This document shows, piece after piece, positions 49,770 to 61,063 of a stretch of DNA of 64,000 nt. The position numbers and the translations under genes are program-made. Within the stretch, counting starts at the first letter, position 1, and each line of letters starts with the position of its first letter. The notes beneath the pieces were generated by a model. It made no database searches. It was not told the origin of the DNA and was given only the letters and a program-made list of their open reading frames with translations. Origin of the DNA: Adiantum capillus-veneris (lineage: Eukaryota; Streptophyta; Polypodiopsida; Polypodiales; Pteridaceae); assembly GCA_014529385.2 (NCBI GenBank), contig CM043942.1, positions 27,707,469 through 27,771,468 on the forward strand, given 5' to 3'.

Positions 49770-50438
49770 TTGACACCAGAAGAACTCGCAACAATACATG
49801 TAGCAGCTCAGTGTAGACGTCAAGCACAGGACATTTGGGAACAAGCACAACAGGAAGCCAAACTCAGAATATTAAAGCGCAAAGAGCAAGAAAACTTCCA
49901 GAGGAAATCACAACAGAATGTTGCTATTGAGACAGCTCCGATAGCATCCATACAAACGGTAGCTACATGGTTAGAAGGAATGGATCTATGCATTAATTTA
50001 CAACTTGCACATGGCACCACTGAGCGAGCCTTAGTGGACACAGGGGCCAGAGCTAATGTGCTTAACTACACTTCCAAAAAAATCACGCTGGAACCTCTAA
50101 TGCCAAACACTATGGGATTGAAAGTCGCAAACAAAGGCACTATGGACAGTTTGGGCCACATAAATTTACCAATCACCATTGCTGGAACAATTTATCTGCA
50201 TCTATTTCATGTGGTCAATGATCATCATCTTAAGGAAGCAGTTATTCTAGGAGTGCCGTGGATGCGCACTTATCAAGCCATGCCAAACTGGCAGGACAAT
50301 ACCTTACTCCTCGAACATGAGGGCCAATCTTTCTCCACACCATTCGTACACACAAGCCATGTATGGGAACCTCTATCATCGCCACATGCACCAGCTCAGC
50401 GATATTCCACAACAGTGGTCAAGAAAATATGGGTTTAA
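49770..50438 (+). CDS. Gypsy-type aspartic protease ORF, downstream of integrase
   Basis: A 222-codon open frame. Residues 1-65 are a charged helix (ELATIHVAAQCRRQAQDIWE). Residues about 75-190 are a retropepsin: TTERALVDTGARANVL (catalytic DTGA, about 50027-50070), LGHINLPITIAGTIYLHLFH and EAVILGVPWMRTYQAMPNWQ (the I-L-G flap-side motif). This layout is common in plant Tat/Athila-lineage gypsy proteases. The normal gypsy order is gag-PR-RT-RH-IN. Here PR lies 50 bp after IN on the same strand, and no RT follows. Either two partial elements were joined or the order is rearranged. Confidence 0.85.
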   Translation: MTPEELATIHVAAQCRRQAQDIWEQAQQEAKLRILKRKEQENFQRKSQQNVAIETAPIASIQTVATWLEGMDLCINLQLAHGTTERALVDTGARANVLNYTSKKITLEPLMPNTMGLKVANKGTMDSLGHINLPITIAGTIYLHLFHVVNDHHLKEAVILGVPWMRTYQAMPNWQDNTLLLEHEGQSFSTPFVHTSHVWEPLSSPHAPAQRYSTTVVKKIWV

Positions 50439-50965
50439 AAATCCTTCATGCAAACTAATCCTAAGCAATTATGGATACCAAAACAACCTTCATTGCCTAC
50501 ACAGAAATCAAACCTCAACAACTTGCCTACCGCTTTTGTCACACGACCTAAACCAATGGGACACTACTTTCGACAATGAAACATTGTCAAGTGGGTATGG
50601 CAACCAACACAAACTCACTCACATGATGCCTCTTCTAGCGAATCCAAACCCAAGCAATTTTAGTGGCGACCCCAACAAAGCCAAAAAGAAACACAACCAT
50701 CGGCATCAATACTTTCGTATGTCACAGTCACAAACATAGAGCGCGTCTTCTCCAATTACTACTGTTCGGACCACGCAGCTTCAAAGCAGCCTCGCCACCA
50801 ACAGCCACTGAACATATTTTTTAGCACTTCTCTTTTGCACAACATTTTGTTTTCCCATGCATATCCTCCATCAGCATCATAGAGCCACACTATACAACTA
50901 TGCATAGACATGCGCATTATTCCCATGCACTCTGACACATGTTCGTCGAGGACGACTCACTCTAG
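50439..50965 (+). other. Region after the protease, weak ORF
   Basis: An overlapping frame (50317-50739) contains SNYGYQNNLHCLHRN and a Lys/His-rich end; it could be a frameshifted continuation of the protease polyprotein. No RT motif found. Confidence 0.35.
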
Positions 50966-50990
50966 GAAGGGGGGAAAAGGCGGTAGGATT
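50966..50990 (+). promoter_or_regulatory. Polypurine-tract-like sequence
   Basis: AGGAAGGGGGGAAAAGGCGG. The same AGGAAGGGGGGAA core precedes the LTR at 56874. A clear LTR start does not follow here. Confidence 0.5.
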
Positions 50991-50999
50991 ATTATTTGT

Positions 51000-51550
51000 A
51001 TATATTATTATTATCATCTTACTTCTTTTCTTTTCCTTTCCTTTCTTTTTCTTTAAAAAACAAGTTTTTCAGAGCCTTACAAACTCTTAGTTGGCATAAT
51101 CATGAGCCATACCATCACCATCCAATACCAGAATAAAAGTATGTATGTAGGGGTTGCTACACTAATTTTGGCAAATTTTTGGTCGACTAATAATCATTGT
51201 AAATAATTTTCAATTACAAAAAATCAAAAAACGATCGATAATCAACAAAAATTTGATAAGTCGAGCTAGGAAAGTCAGAATTGACTTTTGAAAGCAAACA
51301 CCGAACTTCAAAGCAAGGACTTTGAACATGGCAAATATGGAAAGATTCGACACAAGATGAATTTTGAGCCAACTTCTGAAGGATCAAAACTGTATATCGA
51401 ACACCATTTGTCAACCGAGTGTCAGAATGACGAATGGTTTGAACCGCAGATAATATGAACAACAAGATATGATCAATGGAGGTAAGTATAAATGGGGCAT
51501 TCCGGGTAGACTAGGAACATATAGTCAAATGGGGCAACATAAGCTCATTT
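51000..51550. other. No gene recognised
   Basis: AT-rich with a TTCTTTTCTTTTCC run (51012-51055). Nothing supported. Confidence 0.5.
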
Positions 51551-51555
51551 GCATT

Positions 51556-51556
51556 C

Positions 51557-51634
<78 letters not shown>
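51556..51634 (+). repeat. (GA)n microsatellite
   Basis: About 79 bp with one GAAAGA interruption. Confidence 0.97.
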
Positions 51635-51636
<2 letters not shown>

Positions 51637-51928
51637 ACAAGAGCATAGAGTTTCCGGAGTTGTTTTTGCCCGCTGTGACCACCTCGGTGGATCTTACTAC
51701 ACCAGATTTGACAGGTATGATCATTAACCTTGCAAGAGCACGTGTGTATGTCCCATACTGCATCGACAATGCCAAAACAACAGATCAGAGCAGTACAAAG
51801 TCACAAAATTGGCAAACTAACAGGGCCAATGGGGAAGTCCAAAACCCATCAAAAACCAAAATATTTTACCAGAAGACCCCAAATAGCTGACAAAATCAGG
51901 CAGGGTAAAAACAACAGAAAAAAGTGGT

Positions 51929-51954
51929 GGAACATGGATCGCGATCCATGTTCC
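51929..51954. repeat. Perfect 26-bp palindrome
   Basis: Half-site GGAACATGGATCG followed by its exact reverse complement. Related copies at 52044-52065 (22 bp, perfect), 52747-52772, 53023-53044 and 53133-53158 (decayed), and a half-like copy at 57421. Confidence 0.97.
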
Positions 51955-52043
51955 CCAAACCCAAAAATCATAGAAATTTCTATAGGAGCAACCACAGAGG
52001 GTCAGGAACAAACTCCTAAGACTGGTTTTTCAAAATGCATCCC

Positions 52044-52065
52044 AACATGGATCGCGATCCATGTT
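52044..52065. repeat. Perfect 22-bp palindrome (second copy)
   Basis: Half-site AACATGGATCG plus its reverse complement, in the context CCCAACATGG..TTCCTTTTTGC, which recurs at the other copies. Confidence 0.97.
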
Positions 52066-52069
52066 CCTT

Positions 52070-53140
52070 TTTGCGCAAAATCAGGGTAAAAGTGGCTCAC
52101 TAGCTGGACAATGTACAAATAGTACTGGTGTTGCAAAATGATCACAAAAGGTGCTCTTAAGATCATAAATCCTCCTGGATTGCTACTTTTAGTTTGCAAA
52201 TGGTCTTTTGGTCATTTTCATAGGAAAAAAAAGGTGGGACCCCATAAAAAAACTCATGAGAGGTCAAATACTCAAAGACCTATAAAGAAAGGCTAAAGAC
52301 AGAGTCCTGACAAGTTTCAAATTATTGCTAAAGTCAATTGGGAGACTTCACACTCTCCTTGGAGCCTATCAACAGCAAATGTAACCTAAGGATGGTGGTA
52401 GGATCAAAACTAAGAAAAGGTTTACTTGCAAAATGGTGAAAATTGCAGGATTCAATTTGTCTTCTCAAAGGGATTCAATGTCCGGTAGAATTTTCCATGG
52501 AGCTAGGCAAAGCTATGAACTATAGACCTGAATCATCAGAAATCAAGACAATGATAGATCTCAGGCAAAACATGAGGTCAAAAATGGTTACCAGAAACAC
52601 ATATGGTCAAAACAAAAAAACATGGCCATAAACTGGAAAATGGGGAAAACTAAGGAAAAACATGTCCAAAGTTGAAAATATTTTACTAGTGTACTAGGAA
52701 AACCTATAGGAACATATGTGCACAAGAACTGTATCAAAATTTTGTCCAACTTGGATCACGATGCCCATGTACATTTTTGCCCAATAAAAGTAAAAACCAT
52801 GCCATTTGATTTAGTATGTTGAAGAAAGCCAAGCCATGGAGTTTCAAGCCATTGGAATCCCAAAATCCACTTCAAAATGCCAAAAACCTCTAAGTCTGCA
52901 AAAGGTTTCCAAAATTTAACCCAAGTGTCAAACCATTGATCCAAACCCCAAAATTTTTGGACTAAGGCATCATCTAGATGAACCCTACTAGATGGTATCA
53001 TTAGATTTCAAAAATGTTGCCCAACATGGATCACGATCCATGTACCTCCAATCCTAAATCCAGAGAAAATTGCTCAGTAGCATCCCCATAAGCCCATGAA
53101 CAACTTCCCCAAGTTAGAATTCCAAAATTCTTCCCAACAC
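52070..53140. other. Non-coding stretch with decayed palindrome copies
   Basis: No gene recognised. CCAACTTGGATCACGATGCC (52746) and CCAACATGGATCACGATCCA (53021) are mutated copies of the palindrome. Confidence 0.6.
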
Positions 53141-53339
53141 TTTGCGATCCATGATCCTTTCTGCCAAAATTCATATGTTACATTACCTCCTTGTGCCTAA
53201 AGTAATCCTAGATGCACTGGTGAAATTTGGTCAAATTTGGAGTAGTTTTGACAAAGTTAGGCTCATTATTCATTTTATGGTCAAGGTTACACTTTTCGAC
53301 AGTTCTGATCAATGGCTAAAACCTATTTTTAGTGCTATA

Positions 53340-54175
53340 ATTGACTGTAGGATGCCTCGAAGGAAAGCACAAAGAGAATGGAACGATGCACCCTATGAGA
53401 TAACCAATATCTCCTCAAATGAGAAAGCTCACATCACTGAACAGATACTTGAAGCCATTCCGGCTAACATCTTCATCGGAAGGTTTCAAGCAACAGATGG
53501 AGAAATAGTCAAGGCCACAATCTTTCTACGGGAAATGTGGACATTGCATCAAAAGCCATAAGTGTAAGCAGGGGGCAGGTGCCTACAATTAGATAGCTTC
53601 TTACGATTGCCTCCTTGGGGAACGGACTTCAGACAAGCTCATGAGCTCATAAGTTCCATTTAGTACAATGGTGAAGCAACTCTGACCGATAAAGATGGGG
53701 TAGTCGTCAAGGTAAAGATCACAACAGAAATTATCAATGAAGCCCTCCACTTGCCGCAAGGGATGCACAATCTCTTGCAAAAGACGAATGCAATAGACAA
53801 TGATAAAGCCTTCTTGAAGCAACGAGGCCACAAGCTGACGTATCAAGACCTGATATACTCAGAAACTGAACTGCCATTTCGCCTTATATTGCACATTTCA
53901 AGGTGCAGAAGCCGCCCAGATATACCGAACCTTTGGTGCACATGGCCGTGGTAATGGCAATGGGCTTGGTTGAAGGTAGGGTGGTCAGTTGCAATTTTGG
54001 CAACTATCTTCTTGACACTATTGTGGAAGCAAATCTGAAAGGGAGTCAAAGAAGTAAAGCTTACATGAACGGGGGACCAATGCTGACACGTATTGCCTAT
54101 CAGGCAATACTGGGGATGATCAAGGATCTACCACTCTACCGAAGCGCAGATAGATCCGATCCACATATCTAAAAG
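53340..54175 (+). pseudogene. Broken ORF segment 1 of an unrecognised gypsy-associated protein
   Basis: Starts MPRRKAQREWNDAPYEI (53351), continues ITEQILEAIPANIFIGRFQA (53430-53495) and ends near 53560. After shifts the same strand reads DKDGVVVKVKITTEIINEAL (53690-53745) and FLKQRGHKLTYQDLIYSETE (53814-53872), then YTEPLVHMAVVMAMGLVEGR (53919-53978). The composition and segment order look like one protein with several frameshifts. I do not recognise the family. Confidence 0.5.
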
Positions 54176-54373
54176 AGCTGTAAAACCCGTGACAGGACCC
54201 TCCATAAGGACAAGACCAGAAGTTAAGAAGACAAGGCAGAGCACACCTTTAAAAGATTCTGACAGCGAAAAGACAGAGTCAGATGCTCAAAGCAGCCAAG
54301 AAGTGGGGTCCTAGTAGAGAGACACTCTTTCCGAGTACCAATCTTTGGAGGAGGAGCATGATAACCAATACAT

Positions 54374-55830
54374 GTGTGGATATACACGCTTGCAAAAGAA
54401 AGCTGTACATGTGGTAGAGGCTATTTCCATTACACATGCCAGGAGAACATGGAAGAAACTCACGCATTGAGGGAAAGGCTCCGTCAACAAAAACATGATG
54501 AAAAACAAACCCAAGGAACAGAAGCCGATGACGAGAAAGAGGAGGAAGATGCAAAAAATATTCCACTGTTGCTACGCAGGCAAACAATTGCTTTAGAAAG
54601 GATCAAGTAGCAGAAGAGGCACGAAGCTGAAGAAAAATGGGAGATTGCTAGCACCATGCATCAACAAATTCACAATGAACTCAAGCAAAAGATGGAGCAG
54701 AGAGAAAAATAAGAATCCAAGAAGCCACGCGTCGATGACCTAGAATCCTTTGACGAAACTAATCAAATCAAAAGAGAGGTTAAATTGCAAGGGGAGGAAC
54801 AACAAGATTCACAGGACCAGCAAGGTCAAGAATTTGGTTCGCCCAAGGACACTGGGACACCTCCAGAAACTACGGAAACAGGGAAAGATAAAACTGAAAA
54901 CTAGCCAGAGCAAGGAGCGGAGGAAAAGCAGACAAGACTAAAAGCAGATCAAGAAACGGAGCCCACTACAACCTCCACTGCTCTAGAAGATCAGAGACAA
55001 AGGGGAAAGCAAAGTAAGGAGGCTGAACAATCGGATCAGAGCCAAAAAGGCCAGCATAAGCCAAGATCGCCACGATCACAAGCAGTAATGGAGGAAGGTG
55101 CAAAGATAGTCAACTCCTTTGACATTGACGCTCACTTAGAGCAGATCAAACTGCAGTTTCAATGTCAAAGGGCTCTTTACAATCTACGAGAGCTGGAGTT
55201 AGAAGATACAAAGAAAGAAGCATCTAAGACGACAGCAGAGTCCTTGCAACTAAAGCAAAAAATAGAGACACTAGAGAAGGCACAACTACAGGTACAATCC
55301 GAGTTGCAAAGAGAACAAGAGAATGAAACCTACTATTACAAGGAGGTGCAACAATTTAACGAGGTGAACTCCGTATTGCATGTCGAGCAGCAACGTCTTG
55401 AAGAGGAGCTAACCAAAGAAAGAGAACAGAATGAGAAGCTGAAAAGCACGTATGCTGTGATGCGTAGATCTCTAACTCAGCTTCTGGCCATACAAGAGAC
55501 GGCCTCCTCCTCAACGAGGACTACTACAGGATCGACCTCCTTAAATCAAGAAATCAAAGAATTGAAAGAAGCCGTGAATCAAGAAAAATATGACAGACAG
55601 ATCATGACGGCAGGACATAGGGACCTACAAAAAGCCAAGGATGAGGAAATCGAAGAATTAAAAAGGTAGTTGGCTGAGGCAAGAGGGGATTTGGCAACTG
55701 TGAGAGCAAATCAGACAAAGGATCAGCAAGCCCCAGGGGAATTTGAGCAAGAAGGAGGATTCAAATAGTCCACATTTGAAGCTCATCAAACAGAGGTGCC
55801 CAAACACAGGAATCTACAGATCCAGCCACG
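54374..55830 (+). pseudogene. Long coiled-coil frame with five stops (segment 2)
   Basis: One reading frame stays open from 54374 to about 55830 apart from five TAG/TAA codons (54608, about 54710, 54902, 55667 and 55766). The first third is Glu/Gln/Lys-rich and low in hydrophobics (QKRHEAEEKWEIAS, GEEQQDSQDQQGQEF). Codons 55088-55669 are uninterrupted for 193 residues and strongly heptad-like (LQLKQKIETLEKAQLQVQSE, VEQQRLEEELTKEREQNEKL), a long parallel coiled coil. It could be the assembly region of a large Gag or an additional ORF of a gypsy element. Confidence 0.6.
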
Positions 55831-56787
55831 ACATCCACCTCGGAGTCGACAAAGGACAAAATTCAGCATTGGATCTCAAAAGTAAAGGACCCTTCGCACA
55901 AAGCTTTTATGCAGTATGAACTGAAGGTGCTGGAATTGGCTGCCCTCCTCATGATTACTCCAAATGATATAGTGAAGAATCTCAGGCATGAGATGATCGC
56001 CCTGCCACCATTGATGCGGCAAGAGGTTAAATTATGGTAGCAAAAGATGCTCCCCGAACTTGAACCAAACAACAGAGGGGACTGCAGGGACGTTTCTATT
56101 ACGACACTTCAGATTCAGACCATCATAGATAATCAACCCCTCTGGCGGAAAAAATGGTTTGATCAGAGGCCAACAGATGAAACCTATTACAGGAACGCTC
56201 CCCAGCATCTCAGGATTGACCCCACTTACTGTCCCATCAACAAACGACGATCATGGGACAGTTTTTATATTTGGCAAAGCAAAAGACCGGTAGTGCAAAA
56301 CTACCCGGTAATCACAAAGCCTCTCAATAACAACCCACTATCCGAGCAGTACATGGTTCAAACTCTAAAAGGGGTGATCAACATGATGAAGGAGATCTTA
56401 GATCTTGCATGTCAGATGCTTGTAAAGATTGCCAAGGTGCTCATCACTTGCATTACAACTTTCAGTGATATCGACGCAATAGAGCATCCCTGGCAAGTCT
56501 TTGTCGAAGGCATGCGAGGCATTTGCTGGAATATGGAGATAGAAATACCAAGCAGGAATGTCATCATGGGATTATATGTAAGAGTCATGTTTCTGCCCTC
56601 TCATTACATGCAGACCTTCGAAGAGGCTTTTAGGACAGGCTTCTTTGAAGTGGACTCTTCCATATTCAATCCAATGACAAAAGATCTACCAACCCACCAC
56701 ATCGCCTATCAAAGTACCCTCAGTAATAATCCCTTCAAAGAGCTAGCCACCAAAGTCGAGATTGAAGCAAGAGCTCAGAAATTATGA
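55831..56787 (+). CDS. ORF segment 3, ending next to the polypurine tract
   Basis: The best open part is 56047-56787 (246 codons), preceded in another phase by KVKDPSHKAFMQYELKVLEL and PNDIVKNLRHEMIALPP (55880-56010). Residues about 110-140 are hydrophobic (VINMMKEILDLACQMLVKIA), possibly membrane-associated or buried. The rest contains RGICWNMEIEIPSRNVIMGL and FRTGFFEVDSSIFNPMTKDL. It lies between the coiled-coil frame and the PPT, the position of an env-like or additional ORF in Tat/Athila-type gypsy elements, but no family match can be claimed from sequence alone. Confidence 0.5.
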
Positions 56788-56860
56788 AATCTCATTGCAA
56801 CGCTCGAGAGAAGGCAGTAGGCTCGCTCAGAGATGGCTTACAAGAGGACGTGTAATGAAT

Positions 56861-56873
56861 AGGAAGGGGGGAA
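56861..56873 (+). promoter_or_regulatory. Polypurine tract of the 53-57 kb element
   Basis: AGGAAGGGGGGAA immediately before TGTTTGTGGATACAG. Confidence 0.8.
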
Positions 56874-57290
56874 TGTTTGTGGATACAGTGGATATAGGTG
56901 TATGCACACCAAACCCTGTAAACACTACTCAATTTTTTCAAAGAAAGCCATGTAATTCAACCTATGATGATTTGTAATCTTGATGTAATTAGGCAATACC
57001 CTCTCTACCTCTCTGAGTCTACACCCTTGTAAGAGGCCGAATGGTCGTGGAAAAGCTCCCTTAACTTTTAAAAGTCAAAACCTTTAGTTGGGAGAGGAGA
57101 ATTATCATTAGCTTGACGATTCAAAAAACGTGCATTGTGGGAGCCTCTTACGGCTACAAATTGTAATCCTCTTTTCTCTTGGACTGGTAATCAGAATTCA
57201 CTTCCGAATAGCACATTGCATTCCTTGTCTCTTGCTCTACAATCTAAGTGTAATTATTTTCAATTCTGATGTGGTTTGCGACGCTTTTTT
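56874..57290 (+). mobile_element. LTR (start defined, end uncertain)
   Basis: Begins TGTTTGTGGATACAGTGG after the PPT. It contains TTGTAATCTTGATGTAATTAGG and a later TTGTAATCCTCTTTTCTC, which could be termination/R signals. The right boundary may be near CTCTACA (57241) or further on. No second copy is in the window. Confidence 0.6.
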
Positions 57291-57990
57291 GTGAGCTAAA
57301 TGCATTGATTTGAAGGTTAAAATGGTTGTTTTTTGATGTTTTGACCATGGAAAGGTGTTTCTATGCTTAAGGAGGACATTTCCAAGTACTTCTGTTTCAG
57401 TTTTCTGCACAATTTTTGTGATGGATCGTGATTTATGTACCTTCCCAGATGGTGACAGAACTTAGTAGGATTAAGCCCTTACATGTTGTGATACCTCTCC
57501 TTAAGTTTCATTGCATTCTGAATTCATTTGGATGCCAAAAAGGAGTGATGACCTAGAGCAGTGAGATTGCATGCATACCGATTCTCTGACTAGGAAGTGG
57601 TTGATTTGCTTTTGTAGTAGATTGAGTAGCCCTCTTAGTTCACTTTAATGAGATTGACACTCTCATTAAGTCTCCATGCCCCATCCTGAGTCGCTTCCTT
57701 GCATATTGACATTATGTTAGTACAAAAGAGCTATGCTACAGACATCCGCTCGCGGCGACCCGCTAACATTTCTCTCATTTCTTGGTAGCTGTAACTCTGG
57801 ATTTTTGGTCATTTACAAAATTCAATGAAGCATTTTTACAATGTATGTGAGTGTCATTGGCCTTAAGCCAATCCATTCCTAGAATTCCAACATAGACTCC
57901 TATGGGGGGAAGACTCTAAAGTGTGTTGAGGTATTGTGACCATCCAAAAAAAAATTCAATTTACCAACTGAAGTAGAAGACTTAACCTTC
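57291..57990. other. No gene recognised
   Basis: AT-rich. A palindrome-like half-site ATGGATCGTGATTTATGTACC is at 57421. Nothing coding. Confidence 0.5.
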
Positions 57991-58737
57991 CTACCTGTAG
58001 CTAACTCCACCTCGTCTTGCCTTCGTACGCAATAAGTTTTCTCTTCTTCGCTGTGAGTTCTTGAACCTTTGTTCCTCCTTAGGACGAGGTCTTTTGATTT
58101 CACAAACAGAATTAGGTTCTGGCTTTCTCTTCCAACTATTTGATAACTCTAGCTCAATAGGTTTCCCCAAATCAAGGACATCCGTAAAGTTTGTAAGCCG
58201 TAAGATATGAAGTCTGGTCTTCATAGGATTATGTAACCCTGACACGAATCACACTATTTTGACTTCTTGAGTCATCCCTGTTGGAGCATACTTGACAAGG
58301 GTCAAGAAATGTTGATAATATGACTTCATATTTTTGGTTCCTTGAGTATAATCAAGAAACTCATTAATGCGGTCCGAATGATATATTTTGTTTTGATAGT
58401 TCTTCTTGAGTTGAGTCGTGAGATAATCCCAAGTTTTTGCATTAGGGTTGACATTTGTTTTAGTACAATGGTCTCTCCACCAATGCTTGGCTGTCTTTTT
58501 TAATTTGAACTTAGCAATGATAGCTTTTTTCTTTGTAGATGAACGAGTTAAATCAAAATAGTCATCCATACACTCAATCCAATCTTCAAGAACTTTGCCT
58601 ACATCTTTGTCTTCTCTGCTAAAGTTTCCAGGTTGAGACTTGCGGAGCATAGCATCGATGTCTCTATCAATGATAGTTTGTATGATAAAGATAAAAAAAC
58701 CAATATACATCAAGATACACTTCTTACCCAATCCCAC
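57991..58737 (-). pseudogene. Gypsy gag relic, minus strand
   Basis: A minus-strand frame of about 249 codons with one TAG (58247-58249). The capsid pattern is clear: GKVLEDWIECMDDYFDLTRS, KLKKTAKHWWRDHC, TWDYLTTQLKKNYQNKIYHS and FLDYTQGTKNMKSYYQHFLT, which is Retrotrans_gag. A continuation FVSGLHNPMKTRLHILRL leads to a basic tail (KRPRPKEEQRFKNSQRRREN). The zinc knuckle is absent. The probable start is near MLRKSQPGNFSRED (58650). Confidence 0.85.
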
Positions 58738-58881
58738 TCCCAGAGCTCGTAACTCCGTCTTATTCCTTGATGGCTCACTTGTTGCAACCCTTCAAGACTC
58801 CACAGGTTTCTCATTCTTAGATGGACTCCAAATTTTGGTATTGAAGTCACTGATTTTACAATTTCTATGTTTATAGCACCA

Positions 58882-59128
58882 TGTGTGTAGTCTTGTGTAA
58901 ATCTTTTTAATAAACCCAATCAACATACAAGCCTTGCTAAGCCCTTGGTCAATTGCTCCTTAAAGATTGTGGGAATCGACACATTAGTCTAAGAGACTAG
59001 GGAGTGGCACATGCACATCTCCACTCAACCATGCCTTATATGGGCACTTGGCTTGCTAAATATAGGCCCCTTGTACCACATGTGTATCCTATCCCTTGGC
59101 CTAGCCTATCTTACCCGTAGGTGTGACA
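58882..59128 (-). mobile_element. Candidate 5' LTR of the minus-strand gag element
   Basis: TG...CA bounded unit of 247 bp, minus-strand start TGTCACACCTACGGG (59128) and end ACTACACACA (58882), followed by TGGTGCTATAAAC, which may be a degraded PBS, and then the gag. A purine tract (minus strand TAAGGGGCGAGCAA, 59129-59142) sits on the outer side, as if a second element end lay there. Only one copy is seen. Confidence 0.45.
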
Positions 59129-59142
59129 TTGCTCGCCCCTTA

Positions 59143-60454
59143 GAGAAGTGTTTTTGTCCTCAAAAATAGAAAAGTTAATATCTTTGTAAGAACACTAATG
59201 TTTTCCATAGTGGCATCCCTCACGGATCCAGCGATCCATCTGACCGATACATAGCTTAGTAGGGGGTTCAATGCAACTAAGAAAAACATCTTGATTTTCC
59301 ACATTGTTGTCCCTTTGCAACTGTTTGTATAACCGGCTTATATCCAAAATAGTGTGTAGACTCAATTTATAGACCACTTGAGTACTTTAAACTAGTTACC
59401 AAAACTAAGAGGTGTCTAAAAAAATACCTCTTCTCAACTTTCCATGAAAGTGACATGATGACGTAACTTATCGGCAAAGATTAAGTCCTTGACTTGTTAT
59501 TATTACTCATCTCAGTAAACAACCCCAATATACCTAGTGATTGAAGTTGAGAACTTAAACAAAACATGAAGGAACTAAACCTAGTCATAACATGATTTGC
59601 CTCATGGTAAGAAAATTCCCAACTAAAGAAATAACCTTTTCAATTGGATTACTTTGTGCTAATGTACGTTCTTAGCATATCTTTGAGCACAAGATTAACA
59701 CTTGTAAACTGCCTATCTGCCTTTGGATGACTTGCATTCTCACTAATAGTCAACAAATTTATGAATGACCAACTTGGTTAACTTGAGAGATTGTATAGTG
59801 GACTATAGAAACTTTACAAAGTTTAGTCACCTTATCAACAAGCACACAAACCAAGCCATGACCTTTTATGATGATTGAGAGACCCACAATTAACCTCATA
59901 GAGATAATGTACATAAAGTGCAAGATGCTTCATTAGAAACCAATCTCATGAAGCTGCATGCCATTTAAATCTAGCTTTGCTAAACAGTAGGGCCCATAAC
60001 ACGTAATGTGCATGCATATTTAGAAGAGTATTAGCTACAAATTAAACCATAGATTTATCACGAGAAACTTACAATGTTGCATAGAGCTTTCACCTACGAA
60101 CGCAATGGTTTAGACGGCACTCCAAATAGACCATTCACAAGAGAGTTATGGGCTTTAAAAGAAGAAGGAGAGTACAAAGTGCTCTATAATCATGACGTGT
60201 GCTTATTATCCAAAAATAATTTATAAATGTTTTATAAAAATTGGCTTTTATACCTTATCCATAAGGTTTTGACATGTGAATCTGGCTCAATTTTGGGTAA
60301 GCAGGGACTGGTGATGATCTGGAATAAATACAATCTCCAAGATCTTGGCCCTGACTATCGACTTTACATTCTCAAAATCATAATCAAATTTATATATTTC
60401 AAAATGGTAGTATTTCTATATAAAAAGTGATAGAAATTACAAAAGTAGCTCAAA
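59143..60454. other. No gene recognised
   Basis: AT-rich. A minus-strand frame 59377-59195 (LYKQLQRDNNVENQDVFLSC) and a plus-strand frame near 60080-60225 (LDGTPNRPFTRELWALKEEG) are short and unassigned. Confidence 0.45.
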
Positions 60455-60589
60455 ATGTGCAAAATTGGGTTGCTAGGTCAGAGTATTGCTAACATGATAT
60501 GTGAGTTCATCCTCTGTGGTGTGTTGTTGTACAAGCAAAGGACAATTTCTCAAAATGAGGACAAAGCAAAACCTTCTTTTAAGATGATG

Positions 60590-61063
60590 GAGGACATGAA
60601 AGAGGTTGAGAAAACACCAGGCGAAGAAAAAGCACTTCAGAAAGAGCTGAAGAAGAAAAACCAAAGCAAACAAAAAGGCAAAGGCTTTGGGAGAAAGCAA
60701 TGCAAATTAGAAACCATCAATGATAACAAGTTAGCAAAAAGATGCTATGGTCCTTTCCAAATCTTAAATCCTATCAATGAGACAACTTACCAACTCAAAT
60801 TGCCCAACCATTGGCTCATACAAAATGTTTTTCATGTGATCCTACTCAAGACCTACAAAGGAGAGCCACCAAGTGAACCAATTATTGAAGATTCTCCCAA
60901 AGTTGAAGACCAAGAAGAGGTGCTACAATCCGAAGCTATTCTTCCGCATGAAGACAAGGTACTACGACATGGTAAGATTATCCGACGGTATCTTACTAGG
61001 TTCAAAAATTATCCTTTTGAAGATGTAGATGGATGCAAGGAATACAACTTAAGGATAGTATGA
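60590..61063 (+). pseudogene. Gypsy integrase C-terminus with chromodomain-like end
   Basis: KRCYGPFQILNPINETTYQL (GPY/F module, 60735-60795), KLPNHWLIQNVFHVILLKTY (60798-60855), an acidic linker and the chromodomain-like ILPHEDKVLRHGKIIRRYLT and RFKNYP (60950-61015). The frame is open back to 60455, but the part before about 60640 is Lys/Glu-rich and not integrase. It is truncated; no core is present. The strand is opposite to the gag at 57991-58737, so they belong to different elements or an inversion separates them. Confidence 0.87.
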
